In this document: positions 24,903 through 33,075 of the stretch, piece after piece
How positions within the stretch are numbered: position 1 is the stretch's first letter
Layout of the letters: every line of letters starts with the position of its first letter
Assembly (NCBI GenBank): GCA_964552395.1
Contig: CAZKGM010000002.1
Span: forward strand, 1 to 64,000
Length of the DNA stretch: 64,000 bases
Direction: 5' to 3'
Source: JAJDNH01 sp964552395
GTDB lineage: Bacteria > Acidobacteriota > Thermoanaerobaculia > Thermoanaerobaculales > Sulfomarinibacteraceae
Translations under genes and position numbers: made by a program
Notes under the pieces: model-generated
Database searches by the model: none
What the model saw: only the letters and a program-made list of their open reading frames with translations
Told to the model about the DNA's origin: nothing

Positions 24903-25517
24903 ATGTCGACCTTTACATTACCCGAACTGCCGTACGCATACGATGCTCTCGAGCCGCACATCGATGCGCGGACGATGGAGATCCACTACACCAAGCACCA
25001 CAACGGCTACGTCACCAACCTCAACGCCGCGGTTGAGAAGCACGGCGAGCTTGCGGGGGTAGCGCTGGAGACCCTGCTGGGCAACCTGGCCAGCGTGCCG
25101 GAGGACATCCGCACGGCGGTCCGCAACAACGGCGGCGGACACGCAAACCATTCCTTTTTCTGGCCCCTGATGAGCCCGAGCGGGGGCGGGGAGCCGGTGG
25201 GCGATCTGGCCCAGGCCATCGGTACAACGTTCGGCTCGTTTGCCGACTTCAAGGCGAAGTTCGAAGGCGCCGCCAAGACCAGGTTCGGCTCGGGCTGGGC
25301 CTGGCTGTCGCTGGACGCGTTCGGCAAGCTCGTGGTGCACTCGACGGCCAATCAGGACAACCCGCTCTCGGAAGGTCTCAAGCCGCTGGTCGGGCTCGAT
25401 GTGTGGGAGCATGCCTACTACCTGAACTACCAGAACCGTCGCCCGGACTACATCGCAGCCTGGTGGAACGTCGTCAACTGGAGGCAGGCCAACAGCAACT
25501 TCCTCGCCGCGCGCTGA
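24903..25517 (+). CDS. sod: Superoxide dismutase (Fe/Mn)
   Basis: A 204-aa Fe/Mn superoxide dismutase, converting superoxide to hydrogen peroxide and oxygen. Metal ligands are visible: His in YTKHHNGYV (about residue 27), His in GGHANHSFFW (about residue 80), Asp and His in LDVWEHAYYLNYQN (about residues 164 and 168). FWPLM and the spacing suit either metal; sequence alone does not settle Fe versus Mn. No signal peptide, so cytoplasmic. The ATG at 24903 follows GGAGG by 9 nt. A strong hairpin terminator follows. Confidence 0.95.
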   Translation: MSTFTLPELPYAYDALEPHIDARTMEIHYTKHHNGYVTNLNAAVEKHGELAGVALETLLGNLASVPEDIRTAVRNNGGGHANHSFFWPLMSPSGGGEPVGDLAQAIGTTFGSFADFKAKFEGAAKTRFGSGWAWLSLDAFGKLVVHSTANQDNPLSEGLKPLVGLDVWEHAYYLNYQNRRPDYIAAWWNVVNWRQANSNFLAAR

Positions 25518-25538
25518 CGCCGAGCCGGAAGGAGCCGA

Positions 25539-25563
25539 GAAGCCCCCGCGCTGCGGGGGCTTC
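25539..25563 (+). terminator. Hairpin terminator after superoxide dismutase
   Basis: An 11-bp perfect GC-rich stem (GAAGCCCCCGC / GCGGGGGCTTC, 3-nt loop) 22 nt after the stop. It lacks a real T-tract on the plus strand. On the minus strand it could also serve the convergent DUF2231 gene (stop at 25576), where it is followed by TCGGC. Confidence 0.6.
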
Positions 25564-25575
25564 TGTCGTCAACAG

Positions 25576-26154
25576 CTACTTGTCTCCAGGGAGAGATTGG
25601 GAAGCGGCGGGAGTCGTGACCGCAGCGGCCTCGCCGGCCGTGGCCGCTCCCGTTGGAGGCGGGGTCGGAGCTGGCGCCGAGACGGCGACGCCGTGCTTGT
25701 AGACCAGGGCCCCGCCCTTGTCGGCGGTGCGGGCTATCAGGAGTTGGCCGGCCAGCGCTGCGGCAAGCACCAGGACGCGGAGCGGGCCAAGCGGTGTGCG
25801 TTCAGCGGCAAGGCGGTCGCGGTACCACACGAGGAGGCGCATCACGGCCACGACGGCAAAGAACACCAGCGTCAGGAAGGCGGCGTCCTCATGGTCATAG
25901 ATCGCGGTCTGAGCGGCGTTTGGGACATTGATCAGGGACTCAGCGGCGTTCTCCCCGCTCAGGTACGTGGCGCCGGCGGCCAGGGCGCCGAGCGCGTAGA
26001 GGAGGGTGGCGGCCCGGTCGAGCCAGCGCTGCCGGCGCAGCACGACGCAGGCCACGTCGACCGCGAAGGCGGTCACCAGCAGCGCGATCGGGAAGTGCAC
26101 CAGCGCCGGGTGTAGGTTCGGCAACGCGGTGTGAGCGAGCAGGTACTGGATCAT
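25576..26154 (-). CDS. DUF2231 membrane protein
   Basis: A 192-aa inner-membrane protein of the DUF2231 type. The N-terminus NLHPALVHFPIALLV with its conserved His residues is the family hallmark. Four hydrophobic spans follow (around residues 20-40, 50-66, 92-110 and 125-142), then a Pro/Ala-rich tail of about 40 residues that looks disordered. His-rich family members have been suggested to relate to redox or haem functions, but no activity is established. GGAGGAAGC precedes the ATG. The MFS-type transporter gene lies upstream on the same strand. Confidence 0.75.
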   Translation of the reverse strand: MIQYLLAHTALPNLHPALVHFPIALLVTAFAVDVACVVLRRQRWLDRAATLLYALGALAAGATYLSGENAAESLINVPNAAQTAIYDHEDAAFLTLVFFAVVAVMRLLVWYRDRLAAERTPLGPLRVLVLAAALAGQLLIARTADKGGALVYKHGVAVSAPAPTPPPTGAATAGEAAAVTTPAASQSLPGDK

Positions 26155-26290
26155 GCTTCCTCCTTGTGAGCGGCCCGACCCAGGTCCTTCACGTGCGGTT
26201 GATCATCCGCGGTGGCCCGCAAGCCGGCAGAGTGCTCGTCGCAATACAGTGGTGCCAACGTCTCACGGTCGCAGCGATCGGCGAGGCTCA

Positions 26291-27589
26291 TCAGGTGGCG
26301 GACCCGCCCGGTGCGGTCGGAGAAGCCACGAAACGGCCGTAAAGCACGAGACCGATGACGGACAGGACGCCCATGGCCATGACGCCAGCGAAGAAGGGGA
26401 CCGGCACCGCGGCGGCGCCCAACTTCACCGGCTGCTCGATGAACCGCTCATACAAGAAGCCGGCCCACGGTCCCGAGTAGAGGTTGCCGAGAAAGATTGC
26501 GAAGAACGAGTAGCCGAGGTAGACGGCGACTTGATCCGGCGGAGCTATGGTTCCGCAGAACTCGAAGAACCGCGCAGAACAGATCATCTCGCCCAGCGAC
26601 CAGACCAGAATGCCGAGAGCGACGAAGGTGGCGGCGGGAGAGATGGCTGGAAGGAGCCACGAGACGGTGGCCACGAGCGTGCCGATGAGCATGGCCCGCA
26701 GCGTCGGCCAGCGCCGCGTCAGGTAGCTGATCGCGGCCTGCAGCAGCACGATGAGAAGGGCGTCGAGGGAGATGAACACCTCCGGGTTCAGCCAGTGCCC
26801 GAGGGGAATGATGCTGTTGATCGCCCCTTCCACGTGGGCGAGGTTGGTGAAGCTCTCAACGTACAGCGGCATGAAGCCGAAGAGAACGTTGATCATTCCC
26901 CAGAAGCCGGAGAAGATCACCAGCAGCAGCACGAACCTCCAGTTGCGAAGCACCAGGAAAATCTCGGCGACAACCTGGCTCATGCTCTTGCCGGATCCCC
27001 GCTCAGCGGCGGATACAGGCTCCCGATAGACCGCCAATGCCTGCAACAGCATCAGGGCGCAAGCTGCAGCGGAGACCCAGAAGACGTATCGAAACTCGGT
27101 GCGGTTGCGGACCTGAGCGGCAATCACCGGACCGATCAGGCCGCCGGCGTTGATCATCATGTAGTAGAGGCCGAAGCCAACGGGACGGGTCGAGCCCTCC
27201 TCTGTGGTGCGGGTGACGGTACCGGAGATCGTCGGCTTGATGATCGAGCCGCCGACCGCGATGAGCCCGAGCGCGACGCAGATGAGCCCGAAGCTGCGCG
27301 TCGCCCCGAGCAGCAGGTAGCCCACGGTGAGGGTGGAGAACGCTACCACGAGCGCCGGCTTGTAGCCGAAGCGATCGGCGAGGGCGCCCGCCAGCAGCGG
27401 CAGCAGGTACAGCGCTCCGGTGAAGATGCCGTACACGAGGCCGTAGAGATCAGCGCGGATCCCCAGGTGCTGGACCAGGTAGATGCCGAGCACCAGCACC
27501 ATCCCGTAGTAGGCGAGACGCTCGAAGAGCTCCATGACAACGGCCGAGTAGAGCGTGCCCGGCAGGCGGCGGACGAGGCTGAAGTCCAT
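26291..27589 (-). CDS. POT/MFS family transporter
   Basis: A 432-aa 12-span transporter of the major facilitator superfamily, closest to the proton-dependent oligopeptide transporter (POT/PTR) branch: the opening PGTLYSAVVMELFERLAYYGM carries the ExxER-like motif (ELFER) used by POTs for proton coupling, and LADRFGYKPALV is the MFS loop 2-3 motif. The likely cargo is di/tripeptides, unproven. The ATG at 27589 has GGAGGG 8 nt upstream; an in-frame ATG at 27661 lacks one and would abut the divergent pfk start. An S46 dipeptidyl-peptidase elsewhere in the window would supply dipeptides. Confidence 0.82.
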   Translation of the reverse strand: MDFSLVRRLPGTLYSAVVMELFERLAYYGMVLVLGIYLVQHLGIRADLYGLVYGIFTGALYLLPLLAGALADRFGYKPALVVAFSTLTVGYLLLGATRSFGLICVALGLIAVGGSIIKPTISGTVTRTTEEGSTRPVGFGLYYMMINAGGLIGPVIAAQVRNRTEFRYVFWVSAAACALMLLQALAVYREPVSAAERGSGKSMSQVVAEIFLVLRNWRFVLLLVIFSGFWGMINVLFGFMPLYVESFTNLAHVEGAINSIIPLGHWLNPEVFISLDALLIVLLQAAISYLTRRWPTLRAMLIGTLVATVSWLLPAISPAATFVALGILVWSLGEMICSARFFEFCGTIAPPDQVAVYLGYSFFAIFLGNLYSGPWAGFLYERFIEQPVKLGAAAVPVPFFAGVMAMGVLSVIGLVLYGRFVASPTAPGGSAT

Positions 27590-27639
27590 GGTCGGTCCCT
27601 CCGCGCCGGAGGGTAGCAGATGTACGGGCTGACCCGGGA

Positions 27640-27645
27640 GTATTA
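27640..27645 (+). promoter_or_regulatory. -10 element of the second phosphofructokinase gene
   Basis: TATTAT 18 nt before the ATG, followed by GGAGG at 27652-27656. This predicts a very short leader that still contains a Shine-Dalgarno. Confidence 0.4.
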
Positions 27646-27663
27646 TGGCGACGGAGGTCACTG

Positions 27664-28872
27664 ATGGAAGTCGGCAGGAAGAGCAAGAAGACGATCGGCA
27701 TTCTCACCGGCGGCGGCGACGTTCCCGGCCTCAACCCTGCCATCCGCGCCGTGACCGTGCGCGCGCTGAGGGAGGGCTACCGGGTGCTCGGGATTCGGCG
27801 CGGCTGGGCCGGGCTGATCGAGATCGACCGCAACGAAGAGGGACACCCCTCGGAGCACATCCTGGAGCTCACGGACGGGGTCGTGAACAAGGTCGGCCGC
27901 ACCGGCGGTACATTCCTGCACACCTCGCGGACGCGCCCCAGCCACGTGCCGCGGGAGAACCTCCCGGAGCATCTTCGGGAAACCTACACAGATGAGGTCA
28001 ACGACCTCACCGCCGAGGTCCTGGCCAACCTGGAGTACCTCGGTATCAGCAGCCTGGTCCCCGTCGGAGGAGATGACACGCTCTCCTATGCGGCCTACCT
28101 CCACGGCAAGGGGGTGCCGGTCATCGCCATCCCCAAAACCATGGACAACGATGTTCCGGGCACCGACTACTGCATCGGCTTCTCCACCTGCGTGACCCGC
28201 ACGATCGAGATGACGCACGCGTTGCGAACCAGCGCCGGCAGCCACGAGCGCTTCCTCGTTATCGAAGTGTTTGGAAGATACGCGGGCTTCACGGCGCTGC
28301 TGCCGGCAATGGCGGGCGCCTCACACCGCTGTGTGATCCCCGAGCACACCTTCGATATCGAGCTTCTGTGCGAGCTCCTCTCCAAGGATCGGCGACGCAA
28401 CCCGAGCCAGTACGCGGTCGTGATCGTCTCCGAGGGCGCCACCTTCAAGGGCATGGAACAGATGGTGTTCAAGGAGGACGAACGGGACATGTATGGTCAC
28501 AAGAAGCTGGGCGGCATCGGCGATCGGGTGGCCGGCATGCTCAAGGAGATCTCGCCGAAGTTCAACGGCGGGCGGCGGGTCAACGTGATCAGCCAGCGGC
28601 TCGGTTATCTGGTCCGCTGCGGCGATCCCGATGCCATGGATTCGATCGTGCCGATGGCGTACGGGAACCTGGCCATGGACCTGATCCTCGACGGCGTCTC
28701 TGGGCGGCTCGTCAACGTGCGCAACGGCCGCTACGACAACGTCCCGATCGGGGTCGTCACCAGCCGCAAGAAGGTCGTTGACGTGGGCAAGTTCTACAAT
28801 ACCGAGCGCCTCTGCCCCCGCTACAAGAGATTCGAGGGAGCCCCCGTCTTCATCATGACCAGCGACTATTAG
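27664..28872 (+). CDS. pfp: 6-phosphofructokinase, probably PPi-dependent
   Basis: A 402-aa phosphofructokinase. The nucleotide/PPi loop is LTGGGDVPGLN; the donor-specificity motif is GGDDT (residues 135-139), where Asp138 replaces the Gly of ATP enzymes; and PKTMDND (residues 157-163) has Lys158 and the catalytic Asp. In this family an Asp at the first site with Lys at the second is the signature of pyrophosphate-dependent enzymes, so the reaction fructose-6-phosphate + PPi to fructose-1,6-bisphosphate, reversible, is predicted. The other PFK at 22.7 kb has GGDGT. GGAGG precedes the start. Monocistronic and divergent from the transporter. Confidence 0.85.
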   Translation: MEVGRKSKKTIGILTGGGDVPGLNPAIRAVTVRALREGYRVLGIRRGWAGLIEIDRNEEGHPSEHILELTDGVVNKVGRTGGTFLHTSRTRPSHVPRENLPEHLRETYTDEVNDLTAEVLANLEYLGISSLVPVGGDDTLSYAAYLHGKGVPVIAIPKTMDNDVPGTDYCIGFSTCVTRTIEMTHALRTSAGSHERFLVIEVFGRYAGFTALLPAMAGASHRCVIPEHTFDIELLCELLSKDRRRNPSQYAVVIVSEGATFKGMEQMVFKEDERDMYGHKKLGGIGDRVAGMLKEISPKFNGGRRVNVISQRLGYLVRCGDPDAMDSIVPMAYGNLAMDLILDGVSGRLVNVRNGRYDNVPIGVVTSRKKVVDVGKFYNTERLCPRYKRFEGAPVFIMTSDY

Positions 28873-28950
28873 AACCGCGTACCGCGTAGCCCCTGTTCTG
28901 TTCGGGACGTTGCTGAGGCGCTGCCGGCGGCCTACGCGGCACGCGCTTCT

Positions 28951-28976
28951 TCCGGATGCGCTTCGTGCATCCCGGA
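28951..28976. other. Hairpin in the pfp-macB intergenic region
   Basis: TCCGGATGC pairs with GCATCCCGGA (one bulged C) in the 245-bp gap between convergent genes. Other short GC-rich palindromes (GCGCGTAGCGC near 29020) surround it. It may terminate transcription from either side; there is no T-tract. I see no gene in the gap. Confidence 0.35.
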
Positions 28977-29117
28977 GTCAACTTTGAGAGTCAGATCTCG
29001 TCATGTGGATTTCTCTTCTTGATGCGCGTAGCGCGTCAGTAGGAGCCCGCTGAGCGCAGGCCCACTGGAGCGTAACAGGCGACAGAGTGCGTGCGCGGGC
29101 CCACGCGCAGCGGGGTC

Positions 29118-30332
29118 CTACTCGTAACGGAGGGCCTCGATGGGATCGAGGGCGGAGGCCTTTGCCGCCGGGTAGGTGCCGAAGACGACGCCGACCAGGG
29201 CTGCAAAGCCGAAGCCCAGGAACACCGCCCACGCAGGGACGTGCGCGCCGGGGAAGCCGGGGATCGCCTTGGCGCCGAGAACCCCCAGACCCCACCCACC
29301 GAGGACCCCGATCAGGCCACCGAACAACGACAGCGTGACGGCCTCGATCATGAACTGCACGAGAATGTCGGAACGGCGGGCGCCGACCGCCTTGCGAATC
29401 CCGATCTCGCGCGTGCGCTCGGTGACTGACACCAGCATGATGTTCATGATGCCGATGCCACCGACGAGGAGCGCAATCCCCACCACCGCCGCGACCACCG
29501 AGGTCACGGTGCCCAGGATCGAGCCCGTGGTCTTGAGAATCTCCTCCTGCAGCACGACCTGGAAGTCGCTCTTCTTGCCCTCGGCGATGTGGTGACGGCT
29601 GCGGAGCACCTGTGTGATCTGGTCCTTGGCGAGGTCGACCTCCGCAGGGCTCTTGGCCTTGAAGTCGAGGATCAGCTGCTTGAGAGCCTCGCGGCCGTAG
29701 ATGTCCCGCGCCGTGGTGATCGGGATCAGGACCAGATCATCTCGATCCTGGCCGAACATCTCGCCCTTCTTCTCCATGATGCCAACGATCGTGAAGCTGG
29801 CGCTGCCGACGATAATGTCCTTGCCGATGGGACGCTCGCCGAGCCCGAGCTCTGAGATGATCTTGCGGCCAATCAGGCAGACGCGGGCATGACGCTCGAT
29901 GTCCAGCTCGGAGAAGAACCGGCCCATGTCGACCCAGTGGTTGTTGACCTCCTGGTGATAGGGGCCGACCCCGAGGAGCGTGGTGGCGTGCTTGTTGTCG
30001 CCGTAGTACACGCGCTCGGAGCGAAAGAACACCGGGTTGAAGTAGCGCAAGGCGGTCGCATGCGCCATGACCGCGAGCCCGTCCTCGTAGGTCAGCGTGA
30101 TCTCCTTGCCCGCCAGGTCGGGGTCATTGAAGTCGCGCTCGGGGGCGACCCTGATGAAGGTCGCCCCGACCCCTTGCAGCTCGCTGGCGATCACGAAGTT
30201 GAGCCCCTGCACGATGGACACCACTGCGATCACGGCAGCGACGCCGATGATGATGCCGAGGGTTGTCAGCACCGAGCGCATCTTGTTGGCGCGGATCGCT
30301 TTCAGCGCGATGCGGAGGTTCTCCAGGATCAT
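29118..30332 (-). CDS. MacB-like ABC transporter permease
   Basis: A 404-aa permease of the MacB/FtsX family. One membrane helix near the N-terminus (TTLGIIIGVAAVIAVVSIV), a large periplasmic domain (residues about 45-270), then three C-terminal helices, the first containing GIGIMNIMLVSVTERTREIG, here cited in part as NIMLVSVTERTREIG, the family signature. It ends YPAAKASALDPIEALRYE. Here the ATPase is encoded separately, unlike fused MacB. It overlaps the ATPase gene by 4 bp. With the adaptor and TolC genes upstream it forms a tripartite exporter across both membranes for an unknown substrate. Confidence 0.92.
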   Translation of the reverse strand: MILENLRIALKAIRANKMRSVLTTLGIIIGVAAVIAVVSIVQGLNFVIASELQGVGATFIRVAPERDFNDPDLAGKEITLTYEDGLAVMAHATALRYFNPVFFRSERVYYGDNKHATTLLGVGPYHQEVNNHWVDMGRFFSELDIERHARVCLIGRKIISELGLGERPIGKDIIVGSASFTIVGIMEKKGEMFGQDRDDLVLIPITTARDIYGREALKQLILDFKAKSPAEVDLAKDQITQVLRSRHHIAEGKKSDFQVVLQEEILKTTGSILGTVTSVVAAVVGIALLVGGIGIMNIMLVSVTERTREIGIRKAVGARRSDILVQFMIEAVTLSLFGGLIGVLGGWGLGVLGAKAIPGFPGAHVPAWAVFLGFGFAALVGVVFGTYPAAKASALDPIEALRYE

Positions 30333-31027
30333 CGGCCGATTCCCTTGGTTGTGACCCGCACGTCCTCGACGATCCGCCCGTCAAGCAGGCGGACGACTCG
30401 GCGTGCCTGCTCGGCGATGCTCTCCTCGTGGGTGACGAGAACCATCGTGTTGCCTGCCGCGTTGAGGTTGGCGAACAGTGCCAGGATCTCCTCGGAGGTA
30501 CGCGAGTCGAGGTTGCCGGTGGGCTCATCGGCGAGCAGGATCGAGGGGTCGTTCACGAGCGCCCGGGCGATGGCAACGCGCTGGCGCTGACCTCCCGAAA
30601 GCTCGTTGGGCTGATGTTTGATACGGTCGCCGAGACCGACCTTCTCAAGCGCCTCGCGGGCCTTCCGGCGGCGTTCGCGGCGCGGCATTCGGCCGTAGAT
30701 CAGCGGCAGCTCGACGTTCTCGAGCGCGGTGGTGCGGGGCAGGAGGTTGAAGGTCTGGAAGACGAACCCGATCTCGGAGTTGCGGATCTCCGCGAGCGCC
30801 GTGTCGTCGAGCCCCGAAACCTGACGGTCGTTGAGAACGTAGTCCCCGGAGGTCGGGGTATCCAGGCATCCGAGGAGGTTCATCAACGTCGACTTGCCAG
30901 ATCCGGAGGGGCCCATGATCGCCAGGAACTCTCCGGCCTCGACCGTCAGGTCGATTCCGTCCAGGGCTCGAACCTCCTCGGTCCCGACGCGGTACAGCTT
31001 CCGCAAACCCTGGATATTGATCAGCAT
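30329..31027 (-). CDS. MacB-like ABC transporter ATPase
   Basis: A 232-aa ATPase of the LolD/MacB group. Walker A GPSGSGKST (about residue 39), signature LSGGQRQRVAIARAL (about residue 142), Walker B LLADEPTGNLD and H-loop VTHEE are all intact. It energises the permease encoded next, by the mechanotransmission mode known for MacB. It overlaps the permease start by 4 bp and the adaptor stop by 1 bp, so the three are translationally coupled. Confidence 0.94.
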   Translation of the reverse strand: MLINIQGLRKLYRVGTEEVRALDGIDLTVEAGEFLAIMGPSGSGKSTLMNLLGCLDTPTSGDYVLNDRQVSGLDDTALAEIRNSEIGFVFQTFNLLPRTTALENVELPLIYGRMPRRERRRKAREALEKVGLGDRIKHQPNELSGGQRQRVAIARALVNDPSILLADEPTGNLDSRTSEEILALFANLNAAGNTMVLVTHEESIAEQARRVVRLLDGRIVEDVRVTTKGIGR

Positions 31028-32277
31028 CAGTCGACCTCGACCCCAACCTGATTATCCTCGCTCGTCTCGGACTCCTCGGACTTCTTTTTGTCCTTGTGGA
31101 CCGCGTCGCCGTCGTGGAGCGTCTTGAGCGTGCGGTAGGGTCCGGTGATGACCGGAGTATCCTCCTTGAGGCCCTCGCTGATCTCCACGAACAGGTCATC
31201 CGAGATCCCGGTCGTCACGGCTCGGACCTTGGCTTTTCCGTTCTCCATGACATAGACCGCGTCGCGCTGCTCGATCTCACGAGCCTTCACGCCGCGCACC
31301 TCGTGGCCATCGGCGTCGACCTTGCGCTTGACAACGGCCTGGATCGGTACCGCTACAACATTCTCGTGGGTCGCGGTGATGATGTCGACCTTGGCTGTCA
31401 TGGCCGGCCGCAGCGACGGATCGGGGTTGTCGAGGGCGATCTTCACAGTGAACCTGATGACGCCCTGCGAGGCGTCCTTGACGCCCGAGGTCGCAATCTC
31501 GACCACGTGGCCCTTCTCGACCTTGCCAGCCAGGGCGTCCACGTGGACGTCGGTCGGAAGCCCGAGCTTGACGTGAACGATATCGACCTCTCCGACCTCG
31601 ACCTCGGCCAGAATGCTCGACATGTCGGCCACAGTCATGATGACCGAGCCCGGCAGGTTGGTGCTTCCCGGCACGACGGTCTCGCCGCGCTCGGCGTTGA
31701 GCTGGATGATGACGCCGTCCATCGGCGACCGTATCGTGGTCCGCTCCAGGTCATCCTGTGCGCGCTTGAGCGCGGAAGTGTACTGCTCGACACTGTGTCT
31801 CTCAGACTTCAGCTCGACACGGGCAGTGTCGTAGGCCAACTGGGCAGCATCCATCTGCTGCTGGCTGGCCATTCCCTGTGACAGGAGGTCGCTGGTTCGT
31901 TTCAATGTCCGGTCAGCATCCTCGAGCTGGACCTGAACGCGCGTCACGGCGACCTTCGCCTGCTCCAGGGCAGCCCGTGCCTGGTCGCGCGCGGCCTCAT
32001 ACAGGTTGGGCTCGATCTGCACCAGGATCTGGCCCCGGCGGACCGTATCGCCCTCCTTGACCGGGAGGTCCGTGATCTCGCCGACAACCTTGGCCGAGAT
32101 CTCGACCTTGTTCTTGGGTGTAATCTCGCCGGTCGCCTTGACACGCGAGGAGATCGTCCGTGTGGCGGCCTGCTCGATCGTGACGGCTGTGCCACGCTCG
32201 GAGTGGGTGTTGAGGCTGGCGTACACAACCAGGGCGAGCACGGCGAGGATCGCCACACCGATGATGACCTTCTTCAT
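31027..32277 (-). CDS. MacA-like periplasmic adaptor protein
   Basis: A 416-aa membrane-fusion protein. One N-terminal anchor (KKVIIGVAILAVLALVVYAS), a lipoyl/barrel-sandwich half (ISAKVVGEITDLPVKEGDTV), a long helical hairpin (residues about 95-175, heptads with Glu, Gln and Ala), the second lipoyl half (TIRSPMDGVIIQLNAERGETV, cited in part) and beta-barrel domains. It bridges the inner-membrane ABC permease and TolC. The acidic/Lys-rich C-terminus (KDKKKSEESETSEDNQ) is unusual and looks disordered. AAGGGAGAG precedes the ATG. Confidence 0.93.
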   Translation of the reverse strand: MKKVIIGVAILAVLALVVYASLNTHSERGTAVTIEQAATRTISSRVKATGEITPKNKVEISAKVVGEITDLPVKEGDTVRRGQILVQIEPNLYEAARDQARAALEQAKVAVTRVQVQLEDADRTLKRTSDLLSQGMASQQQMDAAQLAYDTARVELKSERHSVEQYTSALKRAQDDLERTTIRSPMDGVIIQLNAERGETVVPGSTNLPGSVIMTVADMSSILAEVEVGEVDIVHVKLGLPTDVHVDALAGKVEKGHVVEIATSGVKDASQGVIRFTVKIALDNPDPSLRPAMTAKVDIITATHENVVAVPIQAVVKRKVDADGHEVRGVKAREIEQRDAVYVMENGKAKVRAVTTGISDDLFVEISEGLKEDTPVITGPYRTLKTLHDGDAVHKDKKKSEESETSEDNQVGVEVD

Positions 32278-32304
32278 GAATCTCTCCCTTGGACCGCCGT
32301 CGCC

Positions 32305-33075
32305 TCAGCCGCGGATGAGGGCGAGTCCGACCTTCCCGACGATCCACAGCAACCAGATGACCCCCACGACGACGCCGGCGCGCTTGCGATCGATGCCGCC
32401 GACGACCGAGAGGCCAATAACCAGCAGGGCGAGGGCCCACAGGTTGAAGATGTCGACGGTCGACGCCAAGGCGCCGAGCCACTTGGGTGTCTCAGGAGAC
32501 AGGAAGGCGCCAAGGTTCGACTTGACTAGGTGCTGCATCTCGTCCGCCGGGAGCTTGCCCACGCGCTGCATCAGAACAACGGCAAGCGCGGCTTTGATGA
32601 GTCCGGACGGCCAGTAGGCGTGCAGCGTGGCCGAAAACGTGTGCAGGAAATCGACGTCTGACCCGGACATCTTCATGCCCAGCAGGTAGAGCGCGGCGAG
32701 AATGACCATGATCAGCGGCACCACCACCACCGAGGCCACCGGCCCGATGTAGGCAAACTTGTCGGCGCGCTGCATGATGGTGTCCATCTGCTCGTCGCTG
32801 ATCTCGGTCGAGCGCTCGGCCATCCGGGCCCTGATGGTCGCCTCCATGTCGATGTGCGGTATGGCCGCCAGCTGAGCCCCGATAGCGATCAGTGTGGTCA
32901 GAATCAGGCATAGCACCCAGGTCGGCTTGCGTCCGATATCGGCAAACACCTCGCCGGGCGAGCTGAACACACTGACAAGGCGGGCGAAGCCTCCAATGCG
33001 CGCTGCCGCCGTTTCTGCGCTCGCACCAACCTCTGGCTGAAGCTCGGGCTCGTAGCTTGGTGGCTCTGAGCTCAT
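32305..33075 (-). CDS. YIP1 family membrane protein
   Basis: A 256-aa membrane protein. It has an acidic cytoplasmic N-terminus with RLVSVFSSPGEVFADIGRKPTWVLC, here cited in part as VFSSPGEVFADI, the YIP1-family opening, followed by about five hydrophobic spans. Bacterial YIP1 proteins have no established function; in eukaryotes they act in membrane trafficking. Its placement between the TolC and adaptor genes, with a 4-bp overlap into tolC and 27 bp before macA, suggests a role in this efflux system or its assembly. GGAGG precedes the ATG. Confidence 0.78.
   Translation of the reverse strand: MSSEPPSYEPELQPEVGASAETAAARIGGFARLVSVFSSPGEVFADIGRKPTWVLCLILTTLIAIGAQLAAIPHIDMEATIRARMAERSTEISDEQMDTIMQRADKFAYIGPVASVVVVPLIMVILAALYLLGMKMSGSDVDFLHTFSATLHAYWPSGLIKAALAVVLMQRVGKLPADEMQHLVKSNLGAFLSPETPKWLGALASTVDIFNLWALALLVIGLSVVGGIDRKRAGVVVGVIWLLWIVGKVGLALIRG

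Noticed and set aside
26153..27616. 487-codon plus-strand frame opposite the transporter
   Set aside because: Antisense of a 12-span transporter; highly charged Arg/Glu/His sequence with no domain.
28873..29117. CRISPR or mobile-element remnant in the pfp-macB gap
   Set aside because: Only short unlike palindromes; no regular repeat spacing, no terminal repeats and no transposase fragment.
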